From NCBI GenBank assembly GCA_021234155.1, contig JAJEKV010000074.1, forward strand, positions 1,917,700-1,981,699: a DNA stretch of 64,000 nucleotides. Direction: 5' to 3'. The stretch is from Isoetes taiwanensis. Its lineage: Eukaryota > Streptophyta > Lycopodiopsida > Isoetales > Isoetaceae. Made by a program: the position numbers and the translations under genes. Below, piece by piece: positions 22,019 through 34,212 of the stretch. Each line of letters opens with the position of its first letter. Position 1 is the first letter of the stretch. The notes below the pieces were generated by a model. That model was not told the DNA's origin, did no database searches, and worked only from the letters and a program-made list of their open reading frames with translations.

Positions 22019-24826
22019 ATCTCAAGTTACGACACCTTCAGCATCTCAAAATAGGCTAATCGTTATAATATACATACTGCAATAGCGAGCAAAATCAGCG
22101 AAGCGCTGGCTCGAGAACCCAAGCCACGATTCGGCCACATTGCCACCATCAACGGCCGCTTGCCTTGCGGGTTCACTTTGCCCCATGCACTCCTTTGGGG
22201 TTAGTCCTCCATTGTTATTCTGAAGGCTAGGATGATCCATAAACGCTCGCATACATGGAAACACTTTCGGGGCATCTTTGGATAACAAGAACATAGACAA
22301 TTCCAAATACAAAGAGACTATGTGCGGTGCTGAACAGCTGACGAGAAGGAAATATCATAAAATTCCGGGGAGCAAAGAACACAAGCCAAAGTACTAAGGC
22401 AACATAACAAAGCTCGGGGACAATGGGAGCTCGGCCGGCCACATGCGGGCCATTAGCGAGAGAAATGCCAGCTTCTCGCATCCGAGCCCGTTAAGGCGGG
22501 TGGTGGGAGTGAACCTCATTATCTGCATATACCGCTTCGGCCCGCGTCATGTTTGGAGGACCTCTTACATGGAGTTCACAAGGGGAGTTGGTGGCAGTAG
22601 CAATCAGGCCGGAGAACTAGCGCCGAGTGTCGCAGACGGTAATCCACCGGGCATCCGCGGATGAACATAAGCATGCGGGCAACCTAGGCCACCGAACCTA
22701 GAAGTCAGGCCCGGGTTCAAAGAGATAACGAGAAATACCATACAGAGTGGACAATGCGACCAAGACATGTGAAGTTCATTAGAATGTTCTCTATACATGT
22801 GCCTAGACCATACTCTTGCGATGTTGCTGTGCAACTTGCACCCATGTTGAGTAGCTAACTTCTTTGATCCAAACTGTTGAGAGAGTCACAAGCCTAACTA
22901 TCATTGATGTAGCTCCATACCTATGTGCTTCGAACAAGGAAAAACAACATTCAAACAATGCAAACTTACCTCAGACCATTCTCCCATGAGATAATCCATT
23001 AGCTTCCACTCCATAGCCTCGTTTGGACAGTCAATAGGCCTCATATAGCTCGATGCCTTCTCATGATCTTTAAGGTTCCACCCTTTTATTTATCTTTTAA
23101 CAATTGTTGGCTAAGGTTTTTAATATTCCATATTAAAAGAAACCAACTTCCTCTTCACTAATTTAATTGGCACAATTAATGTAAAACAGAATTCCGCTTC
23201 AACTTAAAAGTCCATAAGATCTCATGATAAAGTAGCGCCTGGATCTTCAGATCAAAGCAGCTCTCAAGGCAAGCCCATCTCGGAGCAAGCATTTTCCACA
23301 CTTACTTTTGTTTGTCTCATCCATGCATTGGACATTTATTCTTTTTTACATGCAATTTCCAACCAATAGCATTACTCATATATTTCCATGAGAGATCTTT
23401 AGCACATTTGCACGGCTTACCACTGGCGATACCCATGTCTATCCCGTTACCCTCTGAATAAATCCTGCTAGCAAATGCGGGTTCCTTATACTTCACCCTA
23501 ACCACAGACCACCACTTGTTAATTATTAATTAAAACACCAAAGGAACCGAAAGTAGCAACAACAAACAAAACCCGGAAATTAAACAAAAGGAATTCAAAA
23601 TACGGACCATTTGGTCAAACTTTGCGACCTGCAGGGGGATTTTTAGGAACAACCCGGCTGACTATGCATGGCCATGAGCTTACGAGGCGGATCGGCCTTC
23701 CAGCGGTAAATCGGCCCTCAAATCCCCTGACTCGAGCTTCTTTAGGAGCAATTCGGCCCCTTCGATTGTTGGCAGCTCAAGAGGCCTCCCTTGCCTCACG
23801 ATTCACGTCAATACGGGCTAGATCGGCCCTTCTAAAGGCCCAATCGGCCTTCTCCTCAATTCCGACTGATTCAGCGATTTTGTTGCCTCAATAATGCAGC
23901 TAACAAAGCAACAAACCACGATTCATCCACCGGTTCGGTCGGCAAGGCTTAATCAAGGTACATCCCGGTGCTTTATCTTCCCAAATCAATTTGTTTAGAA
24001 GCAATTGACCTGTTCCTATATCCACGATTCTATCAAATTAACACTGCGTACGCAAATCTGTGCTATCTCCGTGATTCTGAATCGGTTCTTCATGCCCTCT
24101 TATTCAGATTTCATATTTGAGTTTTAATGCCTAAGCTGCCTGGATGGATTCATGATAAGCTTTATAAAATGGCAATCTTGAGTTCTTACTAACCACGGAT
24201 AGCCCCTTACAAATCTTTATCTGCCCGGCATATGCAATTCCATGGAGTCCATCAATTGAAACCAAGCCCACGAAATATATTGAGTCACGGTTTTGATCAG
24301 TCCCAAGCTCGTTCTTTCTTTAGCCGACAATCCTCCAGTGCAATCCTTGAAGCTCCTGCCTCCTCAGCAGCTTCCACGTTTGCAAAAGCCCTTCCCCAAA
24401 TCTATTTCTATGCAAAATCTTTGTTCATATTTGTCACATGCATGTATGCCAGCATGCATATCGCTTATCATCATTATACTAAATTTGTCAAGTGGCAAGA
24501 CCGTTACAATCTCCCTTCTAAAAGAATTAACCCATGTCCTCATGGAATTACGATCCTGAATCTTAGCACTTATCAATCCATTAATAAGCGTCATGATCAT
24601 ATATACACCAAAGCTATAAGGAAAACATGCCTCTACATGGAAATTGGCTTCGCCCACGATGCCCATGAAATTCTTGCTTGCACCTTCATATGCTAACCCC
24701 CTCTAGATCTTGCTCCTCCCTCGAGGATACCATGCTGGATGTCTCGAAGAGAAAACCGGCTAACATCACAATGCCACAACTTCAAACAAGCCAACTTCCA
24801 AAGATCCAACGGCTCATTACCAATTG

Positions 24827-25022
24827 TGAGCTTTGCCGGAGTTGACCACTCCGGGCAACTTCGGAATCTTATCGACTTTTCAACCCCTAGATTTATGCGC
24901 GAGGTGAATTTAGGTGAAGAATTAAATCTTCCTTGCAAATTAAATCCCGCAGTTTAGGCTCAACAAAGCAATCCTGGATTCGGGCATTCCAACTAACATA
25001 TTCATAACTTAAGTATATTACA
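24827..25022 (+). repeat. Direct repeat, right copy
   Basis: Starts TGAGCTTTGCCGG and ends TATATTACA. It directly abuts the first partial unit of the tandem array. Confidence 0.8.
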
Positions 25023-26217
25023 ATCCCAAAGGGTGCCTAGAGCTCTAAGTGAAATTGCTTAAAATTTAATTACGACTATTTCCAAGCCTAGTTATTTATG
25101 CCCTTTAAAGGTTGGTGCAAGGCTTAAAGTTTTCATGAGGTTGAAACCTCATCACCTCAAATATTAGATACAACTAGAAAGAAGTAGGTTGTTCTAAAGA
25201 TGAAAGAAGGGCAGAAAAGCACCATAAATCAAAGGAAGTGGTAAGAAATGGCATGATATCATAGCTGAGTAACCTAACAATACTTAAAGAAGAAGGAAGG
25301 ATAGGAGATAAATCTCAATAACCAAGGGAAAATATATCTCCTGCATTTTAAGCATGGCCATTGCCTTGAAAAATGGCGGAGAGAAAAGCGAGGAGGGTGC
25401 AAGGTCCACAATATTTAGTAGATACTATATATAAGCACATCAAGTAGAATTCCTATAACAATTTAATGGCTCTTTTAGAAAGAAGCGCAGGCTTCCTTGT
25501 TTTGCTTGCCGTGCGACTTCTTGGCGATCTTGAATCTGCGATCCAACGTGGGAATCTATGAACAACCAGAGCCCAGTATGGAAACTAAGGCTTCAGAGCT
25601 TTCTAACAAGGTAAGGATCAGAGTTTACGGTTGGCCAATTGGAGATATCAGGTCTCAAACTTGTCTTCTACTTATAGATAACACCACCTTTTTTGTCTTT
25701 TTGCTTCACATCAGGAGTCAAGGTTTATTTCTAACTTTTCCTCTTTGATAATATGAAGAGTTTTGAACCCTCTTTGGATTAAGCTCTTGTCTTCTAAATA
25801 TTGTTCCTTATAGGCCCGCCTCCCAGGAGCACCATATCAATTCCTTCCCCTTCTCAAGACTGATAAAGTCCCTGATCATCTTTCTTAAGACATCCTTCTC
25901 AAAGACTATCGATTTCAACCCCTTCTCAAAATGGAGTTATCATAAATTAAAGCTAAATTATATCTGAGGAAACCATCGACGTCCCTTTTCAAAGTTGATG
26001 TTAATCAACCTTTAAAAGCGTATTAGTCCTTCATTCTAGAGACCAAACTTATTTCCTCGAGGAAAGAGGTCACTCCAAAAACCACAAAGGAAGTTAAAAA
26101 TAATTTTACTTCAAGCAGCCCACTTCCAAAGCACCAGCTAGAGACTTCCTTTGGGAACGCCAGGGAATAGCAAAACTATTCCACGGACATGAGGCACCAG
26201 CTAGGTCAATTCTACTT

Positions 26218-26310
26218 GGACATGGCGTCCAACTCATTCCAACCTCTGGACAGCCGTCAACTCCTCCAACCTCACCCGGACCCGGCCTCCAGGCTCAATT
26301 CCAATCCTTG
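26218..26310 (+). repeat. Short sub-repeats inside the array (TTGGACATGGC type)
   Basis: Imperfect repeats of about 30 bp built on CCAACCTCTTGGACATGGC and CTCATTCC. They recur at 27476-27560 and 31250-31330, so each array unit contains its own small minisatellite. Confidence 0.65.
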
Positions 26311-29268
26311 GGAGGCTTTCCAACCCCTCAAAGGCCCGGTAAGCATCAGCCTCTTTGCTCAGGAATTTGCACCATTAGAGCCAAGCCTCAGCGATGCTTC
26401 CAACTTCACTACTCCTTAATTTTGAACCTTGTCTCTAAGAATTATCCGTTGTTCAACCTCAGCCATAGGATCTGTCAGAAATATCTAAGATTCCTGTCCA
26501 CAAATGTAAACATCAATTTCATATATCGGGACCAGAGAGTTAATTGATTTGTAATTTTAGCATCTCTGGACACCTTTCTTTTCATCTTTACTCTTCTTGG
26601 TTTGATGCGGCTTCTGGCGTTTACCTTAAGATATCTTGTGTGTTGATAACAGAGCTGCATCACCACAACTCGGTAAGGCGAGAGCTTGTAAGGGAAAGAA
26701 TGTTGTGAAAAATAGATGTGTGTCCATGGCGTCGATGCCGGATGGCAAGGGGTTGGTTGCTCAAGGTTATCCTCAAAAGAGGAGTTGATTATGATGGAAA
26801 CATATTACATCAGTAGTAGATGCGAATATAAGAATTTTGATACCCATGGCAAATCAGAGTGAACTTAGAGCTTATGTCGCCAAGTCAGGTCTGAGCTTGT
26901 CCCTTCTACTTATAGATAACACCACCTTTTTGCCTTTTGCTTCTAAATAAAGGTCAAGGACTTATTCTAGCTTTCTTTGATAATATGAAGGTTTAGAGAC
27001 ATCTTTGGATTAGCTTTCTTGCTTGATAATATCTATAAATATTGTTCCATGCAAGACCCGCTCCCGAGCACCTATATCAATTCCTTCCCTTCTCTCCGTG
27101 ATCGTCCTCGATCATCTTTCTTAAGATTTACATCCCTTCTCCAAAGACTATCAATTCCTTCCCTTCTCAAGACCGATTGTCCTCGATCGCCATTATATAC
27201 GAAAGGAAACCATCAAAGCGTCCCTTTTCAAAAGTTGATATTTAATCCAACCTTTAAAAGGCGTATTGAATCATCCCATTCTCAGGGGCGGCACCTTCCC
27301 TCGAGAAGGTCTCAAAACTTCCTGAGTTGAATATCAACTTAATTTGTCTCAAGTATAGGCTAATTTAAAATAAAATATTTACCTAACCTTCACTAGCACC
27401 AACCTTCGAAGACCTGTGAACATCGGAATAGCAAACATTCTATTCACACGGACATGAGCACCAACGAGATCCATTCACTTGGACACGGTCAACTCATTCC
27501 AACCTCTTGGACATCGTCAGCTCACTCCAACCTCTTGGACATGGCCTCGGCTCGGTGATTTCAATCTTGAGAGCCTGCTCTCGGCCCGATGCGCATCAAC
27601 TCTTTTGCTCAAGGTACTGATGGCGCCAACCTCAGCCGGTAAGCATAACTGCATAATTTTGGAACTTAACAATAAAATTATCCGTTCAGGGAATAACCGC
27701 CATAAGGATGCACAATAAATGTCAGATTTCTAAATCCGTCAACCGGCATCAATTTCATATGGACAAAGGATTTTACGATTTCCACTCGCCGGACCTGCTT
27801 TCTTTCGCTTGGTTTTGATTGTCGGCGTTGCTTGTTAACCACGGCTACATCACCTGAAACTTCCGGTAAAGGCCGGGTTAAAGGAAGAATGTTGTGAAAT
27901 AGCATCAATCTGGTCGCGGTAAATAAAGGTAGGGTTAGTTTGCTCAAGGGTTATCCTCAAAAAGGAGTTGATTATGATGATGAAACATATTATCCGGTAA
28001 ATTAAAGATGCAGATAAATTTTGATGCACCATAGCAAAATCGCGGTGAACTTCGAGCTTATGTCTATATTCATAATCATATGCGAGCTTTCGGCCACCAA
28101 GAAGTCGAATATAAATGGGTCAACTTTGAACTGAGTGCTTTCTTACAAAATAAAATTGATTGCTTGAGGTGCTACTATAGTAAACCGCCAGGGAATTGAG
28201 CCTCCATTGAATATGAATTGTATAAATTGGGGATTGGCTTTACAAATCCATATTTAAAGCTTTATAAATATCATTGAAGGATTTATCCGCGGAAGTGATA
28301 AGTGCTTGATGGATCAAAGCGTTTGAGGGTGTTTTGGGTCGATCAGCAAAAATTGGTAACCATTAATTACGATATTTCAGCCTAAAGTTGTTTAACCACT
28401 TACCGGGTTGGTTACAGGAGCAAGGTTTTCCGCCGGGAGATTAGATGGAATCACCTCAAATTATTGAATACAACTTCGAGAAGTAGTTTCCTAAAGATGA
28501 AAGAAAAGAAAAGGCCGCTATAAATCCGGAAGTGGCAAAGAAATGCGCGATAGGCATTAACAATGCAAAGAAGTTAGGAGATCGTTCAATAGGAAAATAT
28601 ATCATTTCATTGCTTGAAAAATGACTGGAGAAAAGCGAGATTAAGGTCCACAATATTGTTAGATACTATAAACATCAAAAGGAAATTAAAATTCTACGGC
28701 TCTTTTTTTGAAGAAACATAAAACTTCCATGTTTAAACCGTTAACGGTCTTCAGGCGATCCCGATCAACCGTGAGATCATGAACAACCAGACAATACCGA
28801 TTCAGACTTAACAAGGTGGGATCGTTCCCGAGGTTGTGGTGTGGAGATATCGGGTCCTCAAACTTGTCCTTCTTTATGAATGCTTTCACCTTTTTGGCTG
28901 AAATAAAGGGGTCAAGGTTTATTTCTAACGATACGGAAGGTTTAGATTTTGGATGAAGCGCAGTAATATAAATATTGATTTCCGCGCCGAACCACTCCGG
29001 GCACCATATCAATTCCTTCCCTTCAGGTACGATCGTCCTCGATCGTCTTTCTTCGTTACATCGCTTCTCAAGATATCAATTCCTTTAATATCGAGGCCAG
29101 TTGTCTCGATCGCCATTATCGAGAAGAACCATCAGCGTCCTTTTCGAGTTGATGTTAATCGACGCTAAAGCGTGATCCTTCCGTTCTCGGGGAGAAACTT
29201 ATTTTCCGAGAGGGTCTCAAAAACCACAAGGGTTGAACATCAGCGAATTTGTCAAAGTATAGGCTGAT

Positions 29269-31137
29269 CATATTATAATGTTTTAAGCGATTAGTTTTCC
29301 ATCAGGCTTCGTTATTGTGGGTTGGTTAGTAATCGGTGATTGATGGTTTATTCAATGTTTTGAAGCGTTGGTATTGGTTTTCCATCAGGCCACAAATCTG
29401 GTGTGGATTTGATTGAAGCGAAATCAGGTGATGATGAGTTTTGATACAATATCGGTTAAGGAGAAGGGAGGATGAAAAGGGAAGGTGGAGGCGTGGGGAA
29501 GGGGAGGGAAAGGACGTGGGAGGGTGGTGAGGAAAGGAAGTGGCGTGGGAAGGGAAGAGATAGAAAACAAAGGGGAGGATGGATAGATGAAGGTGGGGAA
29601 AGGAGGAAAGGGGAAAGGGGCGTTAAGGCGAAAGAGGATCTGGGGATAAAGGGCGTTTGGAAGGGGAGGATGGGAAGGCGAGGAGAAAGGGCAAAGGGAA
29701 AGGTTAAGAAAAGGGGAGGGAAAAGTGCATGGAAAAGAGTAAAAGAAAAAGGGAGGAGGACCTCAAAGGGAAGAAGAGAGGATAGAGAAGGAGAAAAGGG
29801 TTATGGAAGGTGGGAAAAAGGGACGACATGAAGAGAAAAGGAGGAGAAAAGAAGGGCCGCGGAAGGGGGTTAGGGAGGAAGAAAAGGACTCTGGAAGGAT
29901 GAAAGGGAAAGGCAAAGGACAAAGGGAAAAGGGGAGGGGAGAAAAAAGGGGAGATGGAGGTGGTGAGGGAGGGATAGAGTGACATGGGAAGAAAGAGGAG
30001 GGAGGAAGGGAAAAGGCAATGGGGAAGGGGGCGAGGGAAGGGTTATGGAAGAAAAGGAGGATTGAGAAGAAAAAGGCAGAAGAGGGAATGGTGTAGAGAG
30101 TGTGGAAGAAGGACGTTCAAGAAAGAAAAGGAGAATAAGGGGGTCATGTGAAGAGGGAAAGCGGGGAGGAAGAATGGGCCGCAGGGAAGGGAGATGGAAA
30201 TGGGAGGGGAGGGAAAAGGACATGGGGAAGGGAAAGGATAAAGGAAGGAAAAAGGCAATGGAAAAGCGGGGAGGAGGTTGGTGGAGAAGAAAGAGGAGGA
30301 TGGAGAAAGTTGAAGGTCGGGGAAAAGGAATCGCGTGAATGAGGAAGGAAAGGGGAAAGGGGGAGAAGAAGTGAAAATGTGCGGAAGAGGAAAAGGATGA
30401 AAGGAAGAGGAGGTGGAAAGGAAGAAGAAAGGACTGAGGGGATAGGGGAAGAGGAGAATGAGGGGAAAAGAGAGGGGTCGAAATGGCAGAAAGGGGAAGA
30501 GAAAGTTAAGGAAAAATCCAGTGAAAAATCCATGGGACAAGGGGGAGAAAGGACAAGGGGAAAGCGGGAAGAGGGGTGCCAAAAAGAAAAATCAGGCTTT
30601 ATGAAAAAGAGGGGGAAAAGGGGAAAAAGGGCCTGAGGAATGGGGAAGAGGGAAATAAAAGAGAGGAGGAGAATGGCATGAAAGAGGAAGAGATGAAGGG
30701 TTGAGGAAAAAGGGAAAAGTGGAAGCATGGGACAATGAAAATAAAAAGAAAAGGTAGGGAGAAGGGAAGAGGGTCTGGGAAAAGAAGAAAATGGACATGA
30801 AAAAGGTGGAACGGGAAAGGGGAAATAAAACAGGAAAAAAAGGAAGGACTGAGGATGAAAGGAAAGGAAAAATCACATTGAAGAGGGAAGAGGGGAAAGG
30901 AGCGAGGGAAGTGGAAGAAAGGAAGGGAAGGAGCGGGATAAAGGGGAAAAAATTAAAAAGTAGGGGAAAAGAAAGAGTGTCGGGGAAAATGGGAAAAAGG
31001 AAAAGAAAAAGGGAAATGTGGGATGAAGGCAAAATGCAAGGAAGGGAAGCCGATGCCAGTGCAAAACCGCGGAGGGTCCTATTTATGAGGAGTTGAGTCG
31101 GGTGTTTCCCTCCTCGGGTTTTCAACCGGCAAATTAT
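29269..31137. mobile_element. About 1.87-kb interruption of an array unit, with a homopurine core
   Basis: In the earlier unit, GTCTCAAGTATAGGCTAA runs straight into TTTAAAATAAAATATTTACC (27345-27386). Here GTCAAAGTATAGGCTGAT (to about 29269) is separated from TTCAAAATAAAATGTTACT (from about 31137) by 1.87 kb found in no other unit. The left part, 29275-29460, has two diverged copies of a segment containing GGTTTTCCATCAGGC (near 29295 and 29380). The core is a purine tract. No terminal inverted repeat or clear target duplication could be fixed, so the type of element is unknown. Confidence 0.55.
29461..31060 (+). repeat. Homopurine (G/A-rich) island, about 1.6 kb
   Basis: The + strand is almost wholly G and A: in 30361-30420, 54 of 60 bases are purine, and in 29881-29940, 53 of 60. 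Typical words are GGGAAAAGG, GGAAGAGG and GAGGAGGA. There is degenerate internal repetition: GGGCCGC inside similar surroundings at 29854 and 30176 (offset about 322), and GGAAAAAGGCAATGG-type words about 240 bp apart. The many long frames on both strands come from this bias (few stop codons) and are not genes. Long polypurine tracts can form triplex DNA and R-loops; that is known for the sequence class, not shown here. Confidence 0.85.
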
Positions 31138-32134
31138 TCAAAATAAAATGTTACTAGCCTTCACTGCTTTTGAACATCAGGAATAAAGCAAAACATTCTA
31201 TTCACTTTGGACGCAGACTCTTTCGGTCCATTCAGCAGGGACCATCGAAGGCGTCTTGACCTCTTGGACATGGCGTCGCTCCTCCAACCTCTTGGACATG
31301 GCCTCGACTCATTCCAATCTTGAGGCACCAACCTGTGATTAGCATCAACCTCACGCTCAAAATTTTTCCATTGAAGCCAACCTCAACCCATTAGCACCAA
31401 CTACTACTCATAATTTTGGAACAACAATATAAAATTATCCGTTGAGCACTAACCTCAACCATAAGGATACAATAAGAAATATCTAAAGATTCTAATCCAC
31501 AATCCTTAAACATCAATTTCATATCAGACAAGAGTTAATTGATTTGCAATTTGCTCCTCATGGACTGCTTTCTTTTCATCTTTACTCTTCTTGGTTTGGT
31601 CGCTTCTCGCGTTGCTAACAAGATATCTTGTGTGTTGATAACGGCTCCATCACCCACAACTCCATTTGGTAAAAAGGCTGTACATAAAGGGAAAGAATCT
31701 TTATTAGAAAAATAGATGTGTAGTAATCCCACTTAAGCGTCAATGGAATGCTTAAAGGGGGTTAGTTTGCTCAAGGTTATCCTCAAAAGAGGAGTTGATT
31801 GCGTGGAAACATATTATCCAGTGGTAGAATGCGAATATAAGAATTTTTGATACCCATGGCAAAATCTCGTTGAACTTAGAGCTTATGTCTATGTTAAAAA
31901 ATGATACAAAATACATAGAGCTTTCATTACCAAGTGTTCTACCGAGATATAAATGGGTCAACTTTAGAACTAATTAACATTTCTCTTGTTATATTGCAAA
32001 ATAAAATTAGAGTACTTGAGGTGCTACTATAGTAAACCCTTGAAATTGACCTCACCATTGAATATTCGGAGTTGACTTTACAATCCATATTTTAAAGCTT
32101 TATAAATATCGGCAAAGTTTATCTCTTGGAAGTG

Positions 32135-32960
32135 ACAAAGCGGGGTTAAATTTTTTTTTCTTACAACTTCAGAAATTTGCGCCTTTTGTTTTATATTATC
32201 GGATTTTACTACAAAATAAATTTGAAATTCGGTTCATCAAAACTAATTAAAATTTGTCACACCATTTATAGTTAATTCTCCTTGATTTGGTCCACTTATA
32301 TGAACTTCTGATGTCTCACAAGACTCCAATTAGGTGGCTATAAAATAAAGAATAGTATTTGCTTTCTTTGTGGTGAATAATCCTTGTTTTCTCTGAGCAA
32401 CAAATGTTCGAGATCTAAAAAGCTAAATATCTTTTCCCTCCTTTGCATTTCTAAACATGAGCTCCTCCACACCTCAAGTGCAAAAAAGTAAATTCACAAC
32501 ATTACTCACGAGTCGAGCGAGCACTCATATTGAGTAGAGGCATTTCAAAACCATACAGCACTATGAATGCTCACGCTAAAAATGGAGGGAAATCAAGATG
32601 GGGAAAAGCGGATTGAAAGTAAGTAAGCATTTGGATTTTTTTGAGTTTTCATTATTAGCCTTTGCAGAAAACGTTTTGTAAGTTTAAAGAGCTATTTGAT
32701 GCACATTTTTTACCTTTTATTTAACCATACTTCAAATTCTAATCTCCGATTCCAAGCATGTATATTATGCTATATACTAGGTAAATTTTTCCAACCTCCT
32801 AAAATTTTAAGCTGCGGAAATTTGCCGTCTACAAAATCACAACATGCAATTTGCCCATTGCATGCCCTCCTTTGGAACCACCTCCGGCACTTTGATGGAT
32901 CCAAGTGGAAATCCTCAAGCATCAAATTTGGAATTTTAAGGGCCTAACCCCCTTTTGAAC
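32135..32960. mobile_element. About 0.8-kb interruption in the last array unit
   Basis: Other units read GGAAGTGAnAAGTGCT without a break. Here GGAAGTGACAAAG (to about 32139) and GCAAGTGCTTGACGG (from about 32968) are separated by AT-rich sequence. The insert begins GGGGTTAAATTTTT near its left end and has CCTAACCCCC near its right end, which hints at short inverted ends, but they are too short to be sure. No coding content. Confidence 0.45.
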
Positions 32961-33609
32961 CACGGTGAGCAAGTGCTTGACGGACCCCAAGCGTTTGAGG
33001 TCTTTGGGTCGATCAGCAAAAGGAGTGCCTAGAGGCTCACAAAGTGGTAACCATTATTACGGCTATTTTCAAACCTAGTTGTTATCAGGCAAAGGTTGGT
33101 GCAAGGCCAGGTTTTCATGAGGAGGTAGATGGAAACCCTCTTGTCACACTCTCAAATAATAGATACAACTAGAAAAGTAGTTTGTTCTAAAGATGAAAAG
33201 AAAAGGCAAGAAAAGCACCATAAAATCAAAAAGGAAGTTGCAAGAAATGAGGCATGATATCATAGTGGTAACCTAACAATGCACTTAAAGAAGAAGGAAG
33301 GATAGGAGATAAATTTCAATAACCAAGGAAAATATATCTCATTTAGTATACAACCATTACTTGCTTGAAAAAATGGCCAGAGAAAATGGAGGGTGCAAGG
33401 TCCACAATGTTGGTGAATACTATATATAAGCACATCAAGTAAGAATTCCTATAACTTTTCAATTTAATGGCTCTTTTTGAAAAGCATATGCGGCTTCCCT
33501 TGTTTTTGCTTGCATTTTAACTAGCGATCGCTGCGATCCAGATCAATGCCGGAATATCCCTAGTATTAATGCACAATTTTGTGCCGAAACCTCTTGATCA
33601 ATTTAATGC

Positions 33610-34110
33610 TGCAGTCACCACGTCTGGGAGATTTTTCAGAGCAGCAATGAACAGCGATATTTTTCAGGATATATATGTTTTCTAAATTTTAAAGAGTGGT
33701 TTACTGGTGTCCCACATGTCTCACGATACGAGAAATAATGGTGCATTCTTTTTTTTTTTTGGTCTCAAGGTATTATATGTAAGATTCCTAATGATACCAT
33801 GTGGAATTAATCAGCCACATACATCCACGAGGAGACTATTGAGCTACTTATGCTTATCTCTAGAAGGCCTTTAGGGGTTTGTAGATGCGGAGGTGAAGTT
33901 ATAGACCATCAGCATGCTACATATTAGAGGCTATTCCTAAATCCCTTTTTTTTCCCTACTAGAATTGGCATTAAACATTTTATATCCCGTGATGTGGCAG
34001 TCTTCCCAAAGAAGGAATAGTACACTTTGAACTTAGCATTAGGAGCACAGCGGCCAGATTCTATCTACGCACACAATAAGCCAAAATCACAGCATTTTAA
34101 AGTATAGCCA
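33610..34110 (+). repeat. Unique-end block of the array, right arm of the inverted repeat
   Basis: Contains GGTCTCAAGGTATTATATGTAAG, TAATGATACCATGTGGA and TACTTATGCTTATC, each found inverted at 20400-20570. This block follows unit A only at the two outer ends, so it marks the array's natural edge. Confidence 0.65.
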
Positions 34111-34176
34111 CTTCCATGAGTTTTTGGAAGGTTGCCCTTCAAAGAGAACAAACCCTTGTTTATGTGGGCTTTTGGC

Positions 34177-34212
34177 ATATCCTAGGTATATGCTAGAATA
34201 TACCTAGGATAT
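34177..34212. repeat. Perfect 15-bp hairpin
   Basis: Arms ATATCCTAGGTATAT (34177-34191) and ATATACCTAGGATAT (34198-34212) are exact reverse complements around a 6-base loop, GCTAGA. It is not followed by a T-run and lies in unassigned DNA. Confidence 0.95.

Larger units (their letters stand above)
21839..25022. mobile_element. Possible LTR-type non-autonomous element bounded by direct repeats
   Basis: A 180-bp stretch (21839-22018) and a 196-bp stretch (24827-25022) are diverged direct repeats. Both begin TG, end ATTACA, and share CTCCGGGCAACTTCGG, GAGGTGAATTTAGGT and TTTAGGCTCAACAA. This suits small LTRs around a 2.8-kb interior. Against it: I see no primer-binding site after 22018, no polypurine tract before 24827, no matching target duplication, and no gag or pol. 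The interior frames (22046-22312 -, 23317-23505 -, 23622-23894 +, 24232-24696 +) are unidentified. TCGGCC recurs five times in 23691-23850. A simple segmental duplication is the alternative. Confidence 0.4.
25023..33500 (+). repeat. Diverged tandem array, unit about 2 kb, with two insertions
   Basis: Ordered blocks recur. Block A (GTGCCTAGAG...GGTGCAAGGTCCACAAT...GGCTCTTT) is at about 25023, 28290 and 32960. Block C (ATATCAATTCCTTCC...) is at about 25690, 26890 and 28880. Block D (repeated CCAACCTCTTGGACATGGC) is at about 26110, 27330 and 31137. Block E (GTTATCCTCAAAA.GGAGTTGATT) is at about 26765, 27945 and 31780. C to C measures about 1.99 kb and D to D about 1.94 kb once the insertion is removed. 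The first unit lacks the stretch between E and the next C. No protein domain was found, so this is either a satellite-like array or tandem parts of a non-coding transposon. Similarity by eye is moderate, with many short indels. Confidence 0.75.

Noticed and set aside
24232-24696. 154-codon + strand frame
   Set aside because: No recognisable domain, and competing frames overlap on both strands; kept only as interior of the direct-repeat-bounded segment.
29472-31125. Many long open frames (up to 194 codons) on both strands
   Set aside because: They arise from the homopurine bias, which nearly excludes stop codons; the translations are low-complexity (Lys/Arg/Gly/Glu on +, Pro/Phe/Ser/Leu on -).
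20190-34110. The inverted repeat arms as the two LTRs of one element
   Set aside because: LTRs must be in direct orientation; these arms are inverted.
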